A stretch of 64,000 bases of DNA from Marmoricola sp. URHB0036 (GTDB lineage: Bacteria; Actinomycetota; Actinomycetes; Propionibacteriales; Nocardioidaceae). Location: the NCBI RefSeq assembly GCF_000426045.1, contig NZ_AUEP01000010.1:148078-212077 (forward strand). The letters are read 5' to 3'. Position 1 is the first letter of the stretch, and each line of letters begins with the position of its first letter. Of this stretch, positions 48,502 to 58,293 are shown one piece after another. The position numbers and the translations under genes were made by a program. The notes under the pieces are model-generated. The model saw nothing but the letters and a program-made list of their open reading frames with translations. It ran no database searches and had not been told where the DNA came from.

Positions 48502-48572
48502 CGAACATGCGAATGTGACTCGCGTGATCTGAATGGCGCCCATCAGTCCCTCGCGCCACATTCGCATGTTCG
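48502..48572. repeat. Family A palindromic element, copy 6
   Basis: Ends CGAACATGCGAATGT and ACATTCGCATGTTCG, centre loosely paired (GCGTGATC..; gcgccc). Starts 107 bp after copy 5 and is not identical to it in the centre. Confidence 0.9.
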
Positions 48573-48599
48573 GCGCGCCCCCACCCCCGCGCAGCCCCC

Positions 48600-50795
48600 T
48601 CAGCGAGCTCGGCGCCGCCGGTGGGTGGCGATGAGCTGCTCCTGGAGGTTCAGGAGGGGCTTCCCGTCGGGGGAGGTGGCCTGGGTCCAGGTGCCCTCCG
48701 AATCGAGCTCCCAGCCGGCGGTGTGCTCGTCGAAGGCGAGGTCGAGGACGTTGGCGACCTCCTGCACCTCGGCCGTCGAGGGCAGCTTGACCAGGACTTC
48801 GACGCGGCGGTCGAGGTTGCGGTGCATCAGGTCGGCCGAGCCGATCCAGGCGACCGGCTCGTCGCCGTTCTCGAAGTACATGATCCGGCTGTGCTCGAGG
48901 TAGCGGCCCAGCACCGAGCGCACGCGGATCGTCTCCGACAGGCCGGGTACGCCGGGGCGTACGGCGCAGATGCCGCGGATCAACAGCTCGACGGGTACGC
49001 CGGCCCGCGAGGCCGTGTAGAGCGCGTCGATGATCGCCTCGTCCACGATCGAGTTGGCCTTGATCCGGATGCGTGCCGGTCGACCCTCGCGCTGGTGGGC
49101 GATCTCGGTGTTGATGGCCTCGATCAGCCCGCTGCGCACGTCGTCGGGGGCGACCAGGAGCTCGGCGTAGGTGGCGTTGCGCGAGAAGCCGCTCAGGTTG
49201 TTGAACAGGTGCGCGACGTCCTCGCCGATGGCCTCGTCGGTGGTGAGCAGGCCGAAGTCCTCGTAGAGCCGGGCGGTCTTCGGGTTGTAGTTGCCGGTGC
49301 CGATGTGGGTGTAGCGGCGGATGCCCTCCGGCTCGTCGCGCACGACCATGGCCAGCTTGCAGTGGGTCTTCAGCCCGACCAGGCCGTAGACGACGTGGCA
49401 GCCGGCGTGCTCGAGCTTGCGGGCCCAGCGGATGTTGGCCTGCTCGTCGAAGCGGGCCTTGATCTCGACGATCACCAGCACCTGCTTGCCGGCCTCGGCG
49501 GCGTCGACCAGGGCGTCGATGATCGGCGAGTCACCCGAGGTCCGGTAGAGCGTCTGCTTGATCGCGAGCACGTGCGGGTCGGCGGCTGCCTGCTCGATGA
49601 AGCGCTGCACCGAGGTGCTGAACGAGTCGTACGGGTGGTGCAGGAGTACGTCGCCGCGCTGCAGCGCCTTGAACACGTCGACCGGCGACGCCGACTCGAC
49701 CGGGGCCAGCCGGGAGTGCGTGGCCGGGATGAAGTTCGGGTACTTCAGGTCCTCGCGGTCCAGGTCGGCGATGTCGTGCAGCCCGCGCAGGTCCAGCGGT
49801 CCGGGCAGCCGGAACACCTCGGCCTCGCTGACGTCGAGCTCGCTGATCAGCAGCTCCAGCACGTGCTCGTCGATGTTCTCCTCGACCTCGAGCCGCACCG
49901 GAGGCCCGAACCGGCGCCGCAGGAGCTCCTTCTCGAGCGCCTTCAGCAGGTTCTCGGCGTCGTCCTCTTCGACCTCGAGGTCCTCGTTGCGTGTCACCCG
50001 GAAGGTGTTCACGCTGAGGATCTCCATGCCGGGGAAGAGGCGCTTGAGGTGCTCGCCGATGACGTCCTCGAGCGGCACGAAGCGCTGGTTGCCCAACGCC
50101 ACGAAGCGGTCGAAGATCGGCGGCACCTTGACCCGCGCGAAGTGTTCCTTGTCGGTCTTGGGGTTGCGCACCAGCACCGCGAGGTTGAGCGAGAGCCCGG
50201 AGATGTAGGGGAACGGGTGGGCCGGGTCGACCGCAAGGGGTGTCAGCACCGGAAAGACCCGATCCTTGAACAGCCGCTTGCAGCTGCGCTGCTCGTCGCG
50301 GTCGAGGTCGGACCAGCGGACCAGCTCGATGTGCTCCTTGGCCAATGCCGGGACGATCTCCTCGCGGAAGACGCGGGCGTGCCGCTCCATCAGCTCCGCG
50401 GTGCCGTCCCAGATCTGGTCCAGCACCTCGCGCGGCATCAGGCCCGACGCCGCGCGTACGGCGACCCCGGCGGCGATGCGTCGCTTGAGTCCGGCCACGC
50501 GAACCATGAAGAACTCGTCGAGGTTGCTGGCGAAGATGGCCAGGAACCGCACCCGCTCCAGCAACGGCAGGTTGTCGTTCTCGGCCAGCTCCAGCACCCG
50601 CTGGTTGAAGCGCAGCCACGACAGCTCGCGGTCGAGGAAGCGGTCCTGGAACTCCGCCGGTTCGAAGTCGACCTCGTCCGGGTCGTAGGGCGGGTCGACG
50701 TCGAAGATGTCGGCTGGCACGACGCGCAGGCTCGGGTCGAGTGGGCCGGCCTCCGTGTCAGAACCCACTGCGGTCTGGAAGCTCTCGGTCGACAT
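48600..50795 (-). CDS. ppk1: Polyphosphate kinase 1
   Basis: A 731-residue polyphosphate kinase, full length for the family. Visible motifs are [19 protein letters not shown] near 53-71, [16 protein letters not shown] near 94-109, the histidine of [11 protein letters not shown] (phosphorylated in E. coli Ppk) and [20 protein letters not shown] nearby. It makes polyphosphate from ATP. Neighbours are phosphate uptake and MutT1 genes. The start [11 protein letters not shown] has a normal acidic N-terminus. Confidence 0.97.
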   Translation of the reverse strand: MSTESFQTAVGSDTEAGPLDPSLRVVPADIFDVDPPYDPDEVDFEPAEFQDRFLDRELSWLRFNQRVLELAENDNLPLLERVRFLAIFASNLDEFFMVRVAGLKRRIAAGVAVRAASGLMPREVLDQIWDGTAELMERHARVFREEIVPALAKEHIELVRWSDLDRDEQRSCKRLFKDRVFPVLTPLAVDPAHPFPYISGLSLNLAVLVRNPKTDKEHFARVKVPPIFDRFVALGNQRFVPLEDVIGEHLKRLFPGMEILSVNTFRVTRNEDLEVEEDDAENLLKALEKELLRRRFGPPVRLEVEENIDEHVLELLISELDVSEAEVFRLPGPLDLRGLHDIADLDREDLKYPNFIPATHSRLAPVESASPVDVFKALQRGDVLLHHPYDSFSTSVQRFIEQAAADPHVLAIKQTLYRTSGDSPIIDALVDAAEAGKQVLVIVEIKARFDEQANIRWARKLEHAGCHVVYGLVGLKTHCKLAMVVRDEPEGIRRYTHIGTGNYNPKTARLYEDFGLLTTDEAIGEDVAHLFNNLSGFSRNATYAELLVAPDDVRSGLIEAINTEIAHQREGRPARIRIKANSIVDEAIIDALYTASRAGVPVELLIRGICAVRPGVPGLSETIRVRSVLGRYLEHSRIMYFENGDEPVAWIGSADLMHRNLDRRVEVLVKLPSTAEVQEVANVLDLAFDEHTAGWELDSEGTWTQATSPDGKPLLNLQEQLIATHRRRRAR

Positions 50796-50851
50796 GGCCG
50801 AAGTCTGACACCGGAACGTGAACAGTGGGTATCTGTCATAGGTTGACGCCC

Positions 50852-51898
50852 GTGCCCCGACTCCTCGACCAGGCCCAGGCGCTCGTCATCCGCACCGCGA
50901 TGAACCTGCCGGCACGCGTGCAGCGCGCCCTCAACCGTCGGCCGGTGCTGGTCGACGGGCTCGAGCTCTCGCCCGAGGTCCAGCTGATGCTCACCCTGAA
51001 GCGGCTGGCCCGGGTGCCCGCCGCCGAGACCCTTCCCGTGGCGCAGGCGCGGATCGAGCTGTCGCGCCAGCAGTGGATGGTCGGCGGTCGGCAGACGGTC
51101 GGCGCCCTGCGCGACCTCGAGGTCGACGGAGCCGAGGGGCCGCTGCGGGCAAGGCTCTACATCCCGACCGAGCGGACCGGCCCCGACCCCGCGCCGACGA
51201 TGTTGTTCATCCACGGCGGCGGCTGGATGTACGGCGACCTCGAGAGCCACGACCCCACCTGCCGGTTCCTGGCCGAGCGCTCCGGCGTACAGATCCTCGC
51301 GATCGACTACCGACTGGCGCCCGAGCACAAGTTCCCGGCGGCTGTCGAGGACTGCCAGGCGGCCTACCGCTGGCTGGTCGACCACGCCGACGACGTCAAT
51401 GCCGACCCCGCGCGACTGGCGGTGGGCGGCGACTCGGCCGGCGGATCGCTCTCCCTGTCGACCGCGGTGTGGGCGGCCGAGAAGGGCCTGCCGCTCGCCT
51501 TCCAGCTGCTCATCTACCCCGGCGCCGACTTCGTCGAACGCACCGAGAGCCGGCGCCTGTTCGGTGAAGGATTCGTGCTGACCGAGGCGTTCATGTCCGG
51601 TGCCGAGGAGGCCTACTTCACGCCTGACGCCGACAAGGGCCACCCGGACGCATCGGGCCTGCGACGCGTGGACTTCCCGGCGGGACTCGCCCCGGCCCAC
51701 GTGGTCACCGCGGGCTACGACCCGCTGCGCGACGAGGGCGAGGCCCTGGTCCGGCTGCTGGCCGAGAACGGCGTGACGGTCGACCACAAGCGCTACCCGT
51801 CGATGATCCACGGGTTCGTCCACCTGGTCGGCGCCGGCCACGAGGGTCCGGCGTACAACCAGGAGATCGCCGAGCGTCTACGTCGCGCCTTGGCCTGA
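50852..51898 (+). CDS. HSL-family alpha/beta hydrolase (esterase)
   Basis: A 348-residue esterase of the hormone-sensitive-lipase group: oxyanion motif HGGGW near 117-121, nucleophile motif GDSAGG near 193-198, Asp in [13 protein letters not shown] and His in [10 protein letters not shown]. About 70 N-terminal residues are helical cap. It hydrolyses short-chain esters. GTG at 50852 was chosen; an ATG-less frame to 50825 is possible. Confidence 0.92.
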   Translation: MPRLLDQAQALVIRTAMNLPARVQRALNRRPVLVDGLELSPEVQLMLTLKRLARVPAAETLPVAQARIELSRQQWMVGGRQTVGALRDLEVDGAEGPLRARLYIPTERTGPDPAPTMLFIHGGGWMYGDLESHDPTCRFLAERSGVQILAIDYRLAPEHKFPAAVEDCQAAYRWLVDHADDVNADPARLAVGGDSAGGSLSLSTAVWAAEKGLPLAFQLLIYPGADFVERTESRRLFGEGFVLTEAFMSGAEEAYFTPDADKGHPDASGLRRVDFPAGLAPAHVVTAGYDPLRDEGEALVRLLAENGVTVDHKRYPSMIHGFVHLVGAGHEGPAYNQEIAERLRRALA

Positions 51899-51906
51899 GG
51901 TCGAGT

Positions 51907-53052
51907 TCAGCTCTCGTAGCTGGCTCCGCCGAGCTTGACGGCACCGTCGCCGATCTCCAGGTCGATCCGGTCGCAGCTGCCGTCCTGGGGGTCGCACACG
52001 GTGATGCGGTCCTTCTTGGCATCGACGCTCAGGGTGTGCCCGTCGGGCGTCCAGCCGTAGACCTGACCCGGGAGCTCGGTCGTCTGGCCGGTCTGGAGGT
52101 CGAGGAACTCTGACGGGGCGGGCTTGATGGCCAGCTCACCCTTCTCGTTGTAGGCGAGGTAGCCGGAGATGCGCAGGAAACGGCCGTCCGGGGAGAAGGT
52201 GGCGAAGGTCTCCTCACCCCGCGACGGCGTCGTGCGGACCGTGGCGCCGGTGGCGAAGTCCGCGACCGTCAGCGACGGCCCGTTGTCGCCGGTTGAGAGG
52301 TAACGCCCGTGGGCCGCCTCGAAGACGGCTCCCCTCGTGCCGGGGACGAGCCGCGTCTTGCCCGTGCTCCAGTCGAACTCGCGCCATCCCTCGTCGAAGA
52401 GTCCCCAGACGCGGGTGCCGGACATCGACGCCGGCGGCGCCTCCCAGCCGCCCCACGTGAACCGACCGTCGACCACCTTGCGCGCGACCTCCCGGCCGGT
52501 GCGCAGGTCGACGACGACGAAGGACCAGCGCGAGCCGGTGGGCTCGAGGTAGGCGATGTCAGGGCTCTGCGGGTCCGTCGCGGGGACGCGATCACCCATG
52601 CGGAGGTCGATCTGCCGGGTGGTCCCGTCAGGGTGGATGAGCGTGTACTGCGAGGGACCGGGCTCGTCGAGGTAGGAGCGCTTTCCCATCCGGATGAGGA
52701 CACCCTCGGAGGTGTAGTAGATCGACTTGATCTTCTCCTCGAAGTGGACCTTGTGATTACCGATGTAGATCGTGCTGCCTGCGGCGAAGGCGCCGTAGGT
52801 GCCGTACGCCGGGACAGCCGCTGCGTTCTCGAAGCGAGCCTGCGCCGAGGCAACCGTGCCGGAGTCGTCGAGGTGCACGAGTCCCACGCCGGCGGCGACG
52901 ATGGCAGCCGCGGCGACGCCGACGACTCCACGGGTGGCCCGACGTCGGAGGCGGAAGGAGCGAGCGCGACGGATGATCAGGTCGGGCCGTGCCTCGGGGA
53001 CGTCCACGGCGTCCGCCTCGGTGGCGAGGAGGGTGCTGAGCCGTTCAGTCAT
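51907..53052 (-). CDS. Membrane protein with beta-propeller-like domain, partner of the SigE-type sigma factor
   Basis: A 381-residue protein: cytoplasmic 40 residues, one membrane helix near 40-60 (VVGVAAAAIVAAGVGLVHL), and an exported domain with repeated W/D strands (for example IAYLEPTGSRWSFVVVDLR, FATFSPDGRFLRISGYLAY) that looks like a beta-propeller. Its ATG overlaps the sigma gene by 8 bases. By position it is likely to be the anti-sigma partner, although no zinc motif is present. Confidence 0.8.
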   Translation of the reverse strand: MTERLSTLLATEADAVDVPEARPDLIIRRARSFRLRRRATRGVVGVAAAAIVAAGVGLVHLDDSGTVASAQARFENAAAVPAYGTYGAFAAGSTIYIGNHKVHFEEKIKSIYYTSEGVLIRMGKRSYLDEPGPSQYTLIHPDGTTRQIDLRMGDRVPATDPQSPDIAYLEPTGSRWSFVVVDLRTGREVARKVVDGRFTWGGWEAPPASMSGTRVWGLFDEGWREFDWSTGKTRLVPGTRGAVFEAAHGRYLSTGDNGPSLTVADFATGATVRTTPSRGEETFATFSPDGRFLRISGYLAYNEKGELAIKPAPSEFLDLQTGQTTELPGQVYGWTPDGHTLSVDAKKDRITVCDPQDGSCDRIDLEIGDGAVKLGGASYES

Positions 53053-53548
53053 GGTGGGCTCCTTCGGGGAGGATGTCGGTGGCCAGCAAAGTGCGCAGCT
53101 TGGCGAGGGCGTGGGAGGTCTGGCTCTTGACCGTCCCGGTGCTGAGGTTGAGCAGGCGTGCGGTCTCGTTGACGCTGAGGTCCTCGTGGAAGCGGAGCAC
53201 GACCACGGCCCGCTGCCCCGGAGGCAGCTGTTCGAGGGCCTCCATCACCGAGGACTCGGCGTCGCCGTCGCGATGTGGTTGCTCGGGGAGGGTGCCGGTC
53301 GCGAGCTCGTTCTTCCAGCCCCGGCGCCGGAACCACGAGCTCGCGGTGTTGACGAGGGTCGCCCGGACATAGCCGCGGGGAGACTCCGAGTCGCGCACGC
53401 GGCTCCACACGATGAAGGTCTTGGCCAGCGCGCTCTGCACGAGGTCCTCGGCCAGCCCGTGGTCGCCCAGCATCAGATAGGCCGTGCGGTACAGCGACGG
53501 CCACTCCTTCTGCACGAAGGCGGTGAACTCGTCCTCGGGTTTCGCCAT
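53045..53548 (-). CDS. SigE-family RNA polymerase sigma factor
   Basis: A 167-residue ECF-like sigma factor of the actinobacterial SigE group: WPSLYRTAYLMLGDHGLAED near 16-35 (region 2.1), VRATLVNTASSWFRRR (2.4), and region 4 LPPGQRAVVVLRFHEDLSVN then E-T-A-R-L-L-N-L-S-T-G-T-V-K-S-Q-T. First gene of a two-gene operon. ATG at 53548 chosen; an upstream ATG at 53575 would add nine residues. Confidence 0.92.
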   Translation of the reverse strand: MAKPEDEFTAFVQKEWPSLYRTAYLMLGDHGLAEDLVQSALAKTFIVWSRVRDSESPRGYVRATLVNTASSWFRRRGWKNELATGTLPEQPHRDGDAESSVMEALEQLPPGQRAVVVLRFHEDLSVNETARLLNLSTGTVKSQTSHALAKLRTLLATDILPEGAHHD

Positions 53549-53628
53549 CAGCCCTCCAGTGCTCGGCTCACCCACACAGACGCTGTGAGTGCCCGGATCG
53601 GTTGCACGAGGGCTCGGGAGCTGTGGGA

Positions 53629-54534
53629 CTACGCCCCGCCGTTGGAGGTGCCGCGGTACTGCACCTCGGTGCGGTCCACGCCGAAGCCCTGCCCGGTGTA
53701 CACGGCGATCGCCGGGTCGTTGTCGCCGTCGACGTACAGCAGCACCGAGTCGAGGCCGCGGTCCTTGAGGTAGGCCAGGCCGGCGGCGGTCAGCACCGTG
53801 CCCAGCCCGCGACCGGCCGCCTTGGGGTTGACCGCGACCACGTAGACCTCGCCGTACGGCGGGTCCTCGTCGGTGTGCACCTTGGTCCAGTGGAAGCCCA
53901 GCAGGGGTGGGAGGTCGCTGTCGCTGTCGGTGGGTACGGCGAGCAGCAACCCGGCCGGGTCGAACCAGGACTCGCTGGTGCGCTCGCGGAAGTCCTCGTG
54001 CGTCATGTGGCCCTGCTCGGGGTGGTGGGCAAACGCGCTCGCGTTCACCTCCAGCAGTGCCTTCTCGTCGTCGGGCTGGAAGCCTCGGATCGTGATCCCG
54101 TCGGGTGCCTGGACGGGCGCCAGGTCGTCGAGCAGCGACTTGCGCATGATCTTCAGCTCGCGCTGGCGGGGGATCCCGAACTTCTCGGCCAGTGCGGCGG
54201 CACCGGGGTGGTCCGCGTGCGACCAGGCCTCGACCTTGCGGCCCGCGGGCAGTGCCTCGGCCGCCAGGGCGGTACCGACTCCCTGTCCACGCGACTCGGG
54301 GTGCACGGCGAGGTCGAGGATGTCACCGTGGCGCAGCGCGAAACCGCCTCCACCGACCCACAGGTCCGCGTCGCGCAGGCCGCGGTGCTTGAGCTGGAGG
54401 ACCGCCTGCTCATTGAGGGTGGTGGCGCCGTCGTTCGCGGTCGAGGCACGCGCGATGCGGCGTACCTCCGCGGCGGGGCCGTCCTCGGCCGCCCAGTCGA
54501 AGTCGTCCGAGCTGATCCGGTCGATCTGCACCAT
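53629..54534 (-). CDS. mshD: Mycothiol synthase MshD
   Basis: A 301-residue protein with two GNAT domains. Acetyl-CoA-binding loops are HPESRGQGVGTALAAEAL near 77-94 and VAVNPKAAGRGLGTVLTAAG near 232-251. MshD acetylates Cys-GlcN-inositol as the last step of mycothiol synthesis. It lies immediately downstream of glnR, as in M. tuberculosis (Rv0818-Rv0819). Confidence 0.94.
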   Translation of the reverse strand: MVQIDRISSDDFDWAAEDGPAAEVRRIARASTANDGATTLNEQAVLQLKHRGLRDADLWVGGGGFALRHGDILDLAVHPESRGQGVGTALAAEALPAGRKVEAWSHADHPGAAALAEKFGIPRQRELKIMRKSLLDDLAPVQAPDGITIRGFQPDDEKALLEVNASAFAHHPEQGHMTHEDFRERTSESWFDPAGLLLAVPTDSDSDLPPLLGFHWTKVHTDEDPPYGEVYVVAVNPKAAGRGLGTVLTAAGLAYLKDRGLDSVLLYVDGDNDPAIAVYTGQGFGVDRTEVQYRGTSNGGA

Positions 54535-54543
54535 GGCAGGAGG

Positions 54544-55308
54544 CTATGCCACGGTGTCGCTGCTGGGGGCCGTTGCCTGCTCCGCATCGTCCGCGACAGC
54601 GCCTGTCCTGCTCGCGCCACCCTGGTCGCGCGGAGGCAGCACGAACCGGTAGCCCACGTTGCGCACGGTGCCGATCAGCGACTCGTGCTCCGTGCCGAGC
54701 TTGGCGCGCAGCCGGCGCACGTGGACGTCGACGGTGCGGGTGCCGCCGAAGTAGTCGTAGCCCCAGACCTCCTGCAGCAGCTGGTCACGCGTGAAGACGC
54801 GGCCCGGGTGCTGGGCGATGTACTTGAGCAGCTCGAACTCCTTGAAGGTGAGGTCGAGCACGCGGCCGCTGAGCTTGGCGGTGTACGTCGCCTCGTCCAC
54901 CACCACCTCGCCGGAGCGGATGATGTGGGAGTCGGGGTCCGAGTCGTTGTTGCGCGCTGCCAGCTTGCCGATGGCGACCCGGATGCGGGCGTCGATCTCG
55001 GCCGGGCCGGCGCTCTCGAGGATGACGTCGTCCATCCCCCAGTCGGCCGCGACGACGGCCAGGCCGCCCTCGGTGACGATCAGGACGACCGGCTGGTCGG
55101 ACCCGGTGGTCCGGATCAACCGGCACAGATCGCGTGCGTGGGCCAGCTCGCGCCGGCCGTCGACCATCAGCAGGTCGTGGTCGGGAGCCTCCAGGAGGGC
55201 GCTGCCCTCGGCGGGCAGGATCTTGACCTGGTGGCTGAGGAGCGCCAGGCCCGGGAGCACGTCAGCCGAGGGCTGCAGCGCTTTCGTCAGCAGGAGCACG
55301 GTGCCCAT
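54544..55308 (-). CDS. glnR: GlnR, nitrogen-response regulator (OmpR-type)
   Basis: A 254-residue orphan response-regulator-like protein. The receiver part has a short DGR where the phosphoaccepting Asp would lie, and is atypical as in actinobacterial GlnR ([40 protein letters not shown]). The winged helix DNA-binding domain covers about 130-225 ([49 protein letters not shown]). It controls nitrogen genes. ATG at 55308 follows AGGAGGTGCC. mshD is directly downstream. Confidence 0.92.
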   Translation of the reverse strand: MGTVLLLTKALQPSADVLPGLALLSHQVKILPAEGSALLEAPDHDLLMVDGRRELAHARDLCRLIRTTGSDQPVVLIVTEGGLAVVAADWGMDDVILESAGPAEIDARIRVAIGKLAARNNDSDPDSHIIRSGEVVVDEATYTAKLSGRVLDLTFKEFELLKYIAQHPGRVFTRDQLLQEVWGYDYFGGTRTVDVHVRRLRAKLGTEHESLIGTVRNVGYRFVLPPRDQGGASRTGAVADDAEQATAPSSDTVA

Positions 55309-55395
55309 GGCACCTCCTGGGTGAGTGCTTGCGTCGGTCGGTGGGTCATCGACGCTGATGAACTTCCCCACCACAGATGCGTCAGGATATCCAAC

Positions 55396-55695
55396 ATGAC
55401 GGCCGACGCTCACCGAGATCCCGGCACCGGACGTGTGATCTTGCGCTACTGGGCCTCCGCGCGCGCTGCAGCGGGCACCGACAGCGACGCCCTGGAGGTG
55501 TCCGGAGCGGTCACCCTGGCCGAGCTGGTAGGGCGGGCCCGCGAGGCCCACGCCGACTCCCCGCGGTTCTCCGAGGTGCTCTCCTGCTGCTCGATGATGG
55601 TGGGCGATCGTCCCGTCACCACCGAGGACCCGGCCGAGGTACTGGTCCAGCCCGGCGCCACCGTGGAGTTCCTGCCGCCCTTCGCCGGCGGCTGA
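55396..55695 (+). CDS. MoaD/ThiS-family sulfur carrier protein
   Basis: A 99-residue beta-grasp protein ending in the Gly-Gly (FLPPFAGG) needed for thiocarboxylation. MoaD and ThiS carry sulfur for molybdopterin and thiamine. Divergent from glnR; the thioredoxin-like gene follows after 45 bp, in line with a sulfur context. Confidence 0.93.
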   Translation: MTADAHRDPGTGRVILRYWASARAAAGTDSDALEVSGAVTLAELVGRAREAHADSPRFSEVLSCCSMMVGDRPVTTEDPAEVLVQPGATVEFLPPFAGG

Positions 55696-55740
55696 GTCGA
55701 GACCGGGAAGCCTTTTGCCCGGTCCGTCGTTGGGCCAGTC

Positions 55741-56217
55741 ATGAGCGCAGGAGTGTGGGTCCTGGCCGTGGCCGTCGTCGGCGCGATCGCGTTCGGGCTG
55801 TTCCGGGCCGCGACCGACGGCCGGTTCCGTGGCACCCACCGGGTCCTCGGGGCAGCGTCACCCTCACCGGCCGGGGCACCGGCCGAAGCTCCGCCCGCCG
55901 AGTCAGTGCTGGCCGGCACGCCGTGGGTCGGCGACCTGGGCGAACGGGCCACCCTGCTGCAGTTCTCCTCGGCGTTCTGCGCTCCCTGCCGGGCCGCCCG
56001 GCGGGTCCTCGGGGACGTGGCCGCCGCGACGCCGGGCGTCGCGCACATCGAGGTCGACGCCGAGCACCATCTCGACGTCGTACGCCGCCTCGGCATCCTG
56101 CGCACGCCGACCACGATCGTGCTCTCCGCCGACGGCGCCGAGGTCACCCGGGCGAGTGGTGCTCCGACGCGACAGCAGGTGCTCACCGCCCTGGGCCCGA
56201 TGGTCGAGCAGCCGTGA
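55741..56217 (+). CDS. Thioredoxin-like protein, membrane anchored
   Basis: A 158-residue protein: N-terminal membrane helix ([19 protein letters not shown], about 5-23), a Pro-Ala linker, and a thioredoxin fold with redox-active CAPC (Cys80, Cys83) and cis-proline loop RTPTTIVL near 121-128. In M. tuberculosis the similarly placed gene ThiX (Rv0816c) lies next to Rv0815c/Rv0814c. The sulfurtransferase operon lies downstream here as well. Confidence 0.92.
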   Translation: MSAGVWVLAVAVVGAIAFGLFRAATDGRFRGTHRVLGAASPSPAGAPAEAPPAESVLAGTPWVGDLGERATLLQFSSAFCAPCRAARRVLGDVAAATPGVAHIEVDAEHHLDVVRRLGILRTPTTIVLSADGAEVTRASGAPTRQQVLTALGPMVEQP

Positions 56218-56296
56218 TGTCCATGATGTGGATGGTCTGCCCGAATGGTGAGACGGTCGATAGGTACCGTCCCCGCCCCTGCCTAGGCTTCCCCTC

Positions 56297-56374
56297 ATGA
56301 GCTCGACCTTGCTGACCCGTCGCCGCGCAGTGGACCACTGCCGCGTGCGCTCGTCGCTGTGTCGAATGTCCTGA
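56297..56374 (+). CDS. Cys-containing leader peptide (25 aa), putative attenuator
   Basis: A 25-codon frame starting MSSTLLTRRRAVDHC, with a second Cys in a later L-C-R and ending M-S. This pattern (R-R-x-V-D-x-C-R-V … L-C-R) resembles short leader peptides placed ahead of sulfur and cysteine genes in actinobacteria. It lies 110 bp upstream of the DUF4395/sulfurtransferase operon. It probably senses Cys-tRNA by ribosome stalling; hairpins in 56373-56444 could be the attenuator. Not tested. Confidence 0.7.
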   Translation: MSSTLLTRRRAVDHCRVRSSLCRMS

Positions 56375-56444
56375 CGGTCACCCCCGACCAACTTCCCCTT
56401 AGTCGATGAACTTGGTCGACTAAACTCGAGGGAGCGGCGACCGT
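56373..56444 (+). promoter_or_regulatory. Inverted repeats between leader peptide and sulfurtransferase operon
   Basis: GACGGTC (56373-56379) can pair with GACCGTC (56438-56444), and inside lie TTAGTCGA (56399-56406) and TCGACTAA (56416-56423), a perfect 8-bp hairpin. This would suit attenuation coupled to the leader peptide. Confidence 0.55.
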
Positions 56445-56484
56445 CCGCGCATGCCACCGGACACCCCGGACACCAAGGAGAGCC

Positions 56485-56979
56485 ATGAGCACACCCGAGC
56501 GAGCGAGCACCGGCCGCGGGCAGGACCACGGACAGATCGACCCGCGCGGTCCGCAGTTCAACGCGATGCTGACCAGCGTGGTGCTGGCGCTCACCCTGGT
56601 CACGGCACCCGACGCCGTGGGCGTGGTCCTGCTGGGCATCCAGACGGCCCTGTTCGCGACGGCGGTGGTCCTCGGCGTGCAGCGCACCCCGGCGGCGTAC
56701 CTCTTCAAGACGCTGGTCCGGCCGCGCCTGGCGGCGCCGGCGCACCTCGAGGACCCGCAGCCGCCGCGGTTCGCGCAGGGCGTCGGTCTCGTCTTCGCGC
56801 TGGTCGGGCTCGTCGGATACCTCTCCGGCGTGACCGTGCTGGGCGCGGTGGCCACCGGGTTCGCCCTGGCGGCGGCCCTGCTGAACGCGGTCTTCGGCTA
56901 CTGCCTGGGCTGTGAGCTGTACCTGCTGATCCGCCGTGTCGCACCCGCGCACAGCGCACCCGTCCACACGAACGCCTGA
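56485..56979 (+). CDS. DUF4395 membrane protein
   Basis: A 164-residue protein with about four membrane segments (residues about 30-48, 48-65, 90-108, 115-135) and the conserved end NAVFGYCLGCELYLL near 133-147, a C-x2-C pair that could carry sulfur or a thiol. DUF4395 proteins lie beside thioredoxin or sulfurtransferase genes, as here. It precedes the rhodanese gene by 52 bp. Confidence 0.9.
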   Translation: MSTPERASTGRGQDHGQIDPRGPQFNAMLTSVVLALTLVTAPDAVGVVLLGIQTALFATAVVLGVQRTPAAYLFKTLVRPRLAAPAHLEDPQPPRFAQGVGLVFALVGLVGYLSGVTVLGAVATGFALAAALLNAVFGYCLGCELYLLIRRVAPAHSAPVHTNA

Positions 56980-57031
56980 TCCACACCACCCGAGAAACAG
57001 ACCCGAGAAAAAAAGGAAGAAGAGGCACCAC

Positions 57032-57880
57032 ATGAGCCGCGAAACCGCACTGGTCACCGCTGACTGGGTGGAGGAGCATCTCGACGACCCCAGCATCGTG
57101 CTGATCGAGGTCGACGAGGACACCACCTCCTACGACAAGGGCCACATCCGCGGGGCCATCAAGCTCGACTGGACCACCGATCTGCAGGACCAGGTCCGTC
57201 GCGACTTCGTCAACAAGGAGCAGTTCGAGGCCCTTCTCTCCGACCGTGGCGTCGGCAACGACCACACCGTCGTGCTCTACGGCGGCAACAACAACTGGTT
57301 CGCCGCCTACGCCTACTGGTACTTCAAGCTCTACGGCCACGAGGACGTCAAGCTCCTCGACGGTGGTCGCAAGAAGTGGGAGCTCGACAGCCGCGAGCTG
57401 ACCGACGAGGCCCCCACCCGCGAGAAGACCTCCTACACCGCGAAGGACCAGGACACCTCGATCCGCGCGTTCCGTGACGAGACGGTCGAGGCGATCGGCG
57501 TGAAGAACCTCGTCGACGTACGCAGCCCTGACGAGTACGCCGGCCGGCTGCTCGCCCCGGCCCACCTCCCGCAGGAGCAGGCCCAGCGTGCCGGTCACAT
57601 CCCCACGGCCGCCAACGTGCCGTGGAGCAAGGCGGCCAACGACGACGGCACCTTCCGCTCCGACGACGAGCTGAAGGAGATCTACACCGAGGCCGGCGTC
57701 GACTGGAGCAAGGACACCATCGCCTACTGCCGCATCGGCGAGCGTTCCAGCCACACCTGGTTCGTGCTCAAGGAGCTGCTCGGCCAGCAGAACGTCAAGA
57801 ACTACGACGGCTCCTGGACCGAGTACGGCTCCCTGGTCGGCGTACCCGTGACCCTCGGCGACGAGGCCGGTGAGGCCTGA
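57032..57880 (+). CDS. Thiosulfate sulfurtransferase (rhodanese, CysA/SseA-type)
   Basis: A 282-residue protein with two rhodanese domains. The C-terminal active loop YCRIGERSSH near 233-242 has the catalytic Cys; the N-terminal domain (GGNNNWFAAYAY) is inactive. It transfers sulfur from thiosulfate to thiol or cyanide acceptors. AGGAAGAAGAGG precedes ATG 57032. The downstream gene overlaps as TGATG at 57878-57882. Confidence 0.94.
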   Translation: MSRETALVTADWVEEHLDDPSIVLIEVDEDTTSYDKGHIRGAIKLDWTTDLQDQVRRDFVNKEQFEALLSDRGVGNDHTVVLYGGNNNWFAAYAYWYFKLYGHEDVKLLDGGRKKWELDSRELTDEAPTREKTSYTAKDQDTSIRAFRDETVEAIGVKNLVDVRSPDEYAGRLLAPAHLPQEQAQRAGHIPTAANVPWSKAANDDGTFRSDDELKEIYTEAGVDWSKDTIAYCRIGERSSHTWFVLKELLGQQNVKNYDGSWTEYGSLVGVPVTLGDEAGEA

Positions 57881-58191
57881 TGTGCGGAGCCACTGAGGGC
57901 GGTCTCTCGCTCGACGGCATCGACGTCGCCAAGGAGGCCATCATCCAGGGCCAGGTCGTGCGTGCCAACGTGAACGGGCAGGGTGACCCTGTCGGCAACG
58001 CCTACGTCCGGCTGCTCGACCGCACCGGTGAGTTCACAGCCGAGGTCCCGACCTCGGCGACCGGGCACTTCCGGTTCTTCGCCGGTCCGGGTGAGTGGAC
58101 GCTGCGCACCCTGGCGCCGCGCATCCAGCCGGTGGACACCAAGGTGACCGCCGAGGTGGGCGCGATCCAGGAAGTCGCCGTCTCCGTCTAG
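57880..58191 (+). CDS. sseC: DUF1416 protein (SseC-like)
   Basis: A 103-residue beta-sandwich protein: MCGATEGGLSLDGIDVAKEA at the start, GNAYVRLLDRTGEFTAEVPT in the middle. It matches mycobacterial SseC (Rv0814c), encoded next to CysA2. It is probably an accessory protein of the sulfurtransferase; its biochemical role is unknown. Translationally coupled to the upstream rhodanese. Confidence 0.92.
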   Translation: MCGATEGGLSLDGIDVAKEAIIQGQVVRANVNGQGDPVGNAYVRLLDRTGEFTAEVPTSATGHFRFFAGPGEWTLRTLAPRIQPVDTKVTAEVGAIQEVAVSV

Positions 58192-58293
58192 ACGACCAGC
58201 AGCGCTCGGCCACCGGCTCGCCGGAGGCCGGGCGCTGCTGCGTGTGTAGACCACTGGTCCGCGATCTTGGCCCGAGAGGATTTACTGGCCCCA

